A DNA stretch of 6,195 bases from NCBI GenBank assembly GCA_012522255.1, contig JAAYKT010000337.1, forward strand, positions 1 to 6,195, given 5' to 3'. Below are positions 5,610 to 6,195 of this stretch, piece after piece. The notes beneath the pieces were generated by a model. That model was not told where the DNA came from. It was given only the letters and a program-made list of their open reading frames with translations, and did not search any database. The stretch's first letter is position 1, and each line of letters opens with the position of its first letter. Origin of the DNA: Clostridiales bacterium. Lineage in GTDB: Bacteria; Bacillota; Clostridia; Lutisporales; Lutisporaceae. A program made the translations under genes and the position numbers.

Positions 5610-5648
5610 AAATAAAAAGGCAAGAATATAACTCTTGCCTTTTTATTT
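5610..5648. terminator. Bidirectional terminator between the adenosyltransferase and HesB-like genes
   Basis: Sixteen continuous base pairs join 5610-5625 (core AAAAAGGCAAGA) to 5633-5648 (core TCTTGCCTTTTT) around the 7-nt loop ATATAAC. Poly-A and poly-T flanks give a U-tract on both strands. It ends the hisS operon on the plus strand and the HesB-like gene on the minus strand. Confidence 0.92.
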
Positions 5649-5656
5649 GTAGTGTT

Positions 5657-5938
5657 TTAGCAACTTCCCCTATTGCCATTTGCATAAACCACATAACCCT
5701 TTTGGAATACTCCCTTGTAATAATCAATTTCAAAACTATTGACTAAATCGTAGACTTCTCCTTCTACAGCGAAATTCATTTCATCTACAGTCAGCGTCTT
5801 ATCTCCATCCTCCGGCTCAGCCTGAGCCAATCCAAAAGTCGGACCTGCTCATCCATAACCTTTTAGAAAGATTCTTAAATTCTTTGAACCGTCTTGTTTC
5901 AACTGTTCCCTAGCCTTTTCAGATATTGTTATGTCCAT
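5657..5938 (-). CDS. HesB/IscA-like protein with in-frame UGA, probable selenoprotein
   Basis: Read through one TGA, this frame encodes 93 residues and ends at TAA 5659-5657. It begins MDITISEKAREQLKQ, like HesB/IscA iron-sulfur scaffold-like proteins, and continues LRIFLKGYG-U-AGPTFGLAQ. TGA at 5851-5849 is codon 30, where the family has its first conserved Cys (GxGC-x-GP-x-FGLA). After the TGA the frame stays family-like: a DE-MNFAVEGEVYDLVNSFEIDY stretch, GVFQKGYVVYAN, and a C-terminal Cys in RGSC. AGGTGA (5948-5943) lies four bases before the ATG. HesB-like proteins with Sec at this place are a known prokaryotic selenoprotein family. A SECIS-like hairpin follows the TGA. If Sec is inserted, it would be a redox or metal-binding ligand. 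The alternative is a nonsense mutation from TGC/TGT, which is less likely given the intact downstream frame. The gene is monocistronic and convergent with the adenosyltransferase. Confidence 0.85.
5814..5851 (-). promoter_or_regulatory. Bacterial SECIS-like element for UGA recoding
   Basis: On the minus strand the UGA (5851-5849) is followed after 20 nt by GGCTCA (5828-5823), loop GGC (5822-5820) and TGAGCC (5819-5814), a perfect 6-bp GC-rich stem. The loop begins 26 nt after UGA and starts with G. Both fit the general bacterial SECIS model: a small apical loop with an early G, about 16-37 nt from UGA. The hairpin lies inside the coding region, as in bacterial selenoprotein genes. SelB binding is inference. 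Confidence 0.7.
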
Positions 5939-5954
5939 TTAATCACCTCATATA

Positions 5955-5988
5955 ATTATACCGTACACCTGTATAGGGTACTTACCAA
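5955..5988 (-). promoter_or_regulatory. Candidate promoter region of the HesB-like gene with an imperfect dyad
   Basis: A perfect minus-strand -10 box TATAAT occupies 5960-5955, so transcription would start just upstream of the AGGTGA site. No good -35 box exists at 17 bp; TTGGTA (5988-5983) is 22 bp away. The gap holds an imperfect dyad, ACCGTACACCTGTATAGGGT (plus strand 5960-5979), with 7 of 10 pairs matching. A poor -35 with a dyad in the spacer suggests an activator-dependent promoter, but this is weak. Confidence 0.4.
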
Positions 5989-6015
5989 TAGTATACATTA
6001 TTTCTGTCATCATAT

Positions 6016-6043
6016 CAACAAAAATATGAAAAACTTTTTGTTG
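6016..6043. repeat. 9-bp inverted repeat in the right intergenic region
   Basis: CAACAAAAA (6016-6024) is complementary to TTTTTGTTG (6035-6043) around a 10-nt A-rich loop. No T-run follows on either strand, so it is not a good terminator. It lies about 55 bp upstream of the HesB-like promoter. Its role is unknown. Confidence 0.45.
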
Positions 6044-6195
6044 TGATTGTATTGCGCCTAATTCTTATTTTGTGTTTCCGAAATGTAATTATGCTAATTT
6101 TGAATAAGTAATTTTAGAATATTACATAAAAATCAGGCTAAACTAACCAAATAGTATAATTTTTATGTTTTGTATATCTTCATTTAGTATAAAAA

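Noticed and set aside
5536..5733. 65-codon open frame on the minus strand
   Set aside because: It overlaps the HesB-like gene in a different frame and runs through the bidirectional terminator; it has no family resemblance.
5849..5851. TGA read as tryptophan or as a pseudogene stop
   Set aside because: Tryptophan is encoded by TGG in neighbouring genes and other genes end at TGA-free stops normally. The frame after the TGA stays family-like and the site aligns with a conserved Cys, which favours selenocysteine.
6131..6160. Plus-strand promoter with TATAAT at 6155-6160
   Set aside because: No acceptable -35 box at 16-18 bp and no downstream gene inside the window.

Overview
The window looks like chromosomal DNA from an anaerobic, low-G+C Firmicute, most likely of the class Clostridia. 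The evidence is A+T-rich genes with strong AGGAGG/AGGTGA ribosome binding sites, sigma-A type promoters, a rubrerythrin, a clostridial-type CofE-like protein and a HesB/IscA-like gene with an in-frame UGA that reads best as selenocysteine. I cannot name the species. The left edge (about 1-290) is visibly richer in G+C than the rest.

Layout. Positions 2-208 hold the last 68 codons of a UvrD/Rep-type superfamily 1 helicase, followed by a terminator near 302-337. A promoter at 362-390 then drives a Cof-type HAD phosphatase (442-1278) and, probably in the same transcript, a 396-residue F420-0:gamma-glutamyl ligase-like protein (1361-2551). This pair converges on a rubrerythrin gene (2573-3106, minus strand) across a compact hairpin terminator that touches both stop codons. 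Rubrerythrin has a very good divergent promoter with a 12-bp palindrome near its transcription start.

The most interesting region is 3329-3689, upstream of a histidyl-tRNA synthetase gene of the archaeal/eukaryotic-like HisS2 type (3690-4988). It carries two candidate promoters and a 19-codon leader ORF (3449-3508, MLNVLINTIQHHHNKRLRP) with three consecutive His codons. A cascade of mutually exclusive RNA pairings follows, ending in a 13-pair hairpin with a U-tract (3561-3605). I read this as a ribosome-mediated histidine attenuator. That is unexpected in a Firmicute, where T-box riboswitches usually do this job, and I see no T-box signature. The synthetase is followed by a PduO-type cob(I)alamin adenosyltransferase (start best placed at GTG 5044), probably under the same control.

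That operon converges on a minus-strand HesB/IscA-like gene (5657-5938) across a 16-bp bidirectional terminator. The gene has TGA at codon 30, at the place where the family has its first conserved Cys, and a bacterial SECIS-like hairpin lies just downstream. Ordinary gene calling would truncate or miss it. The last 250 bases hold its promoter region and no gene that I can support.
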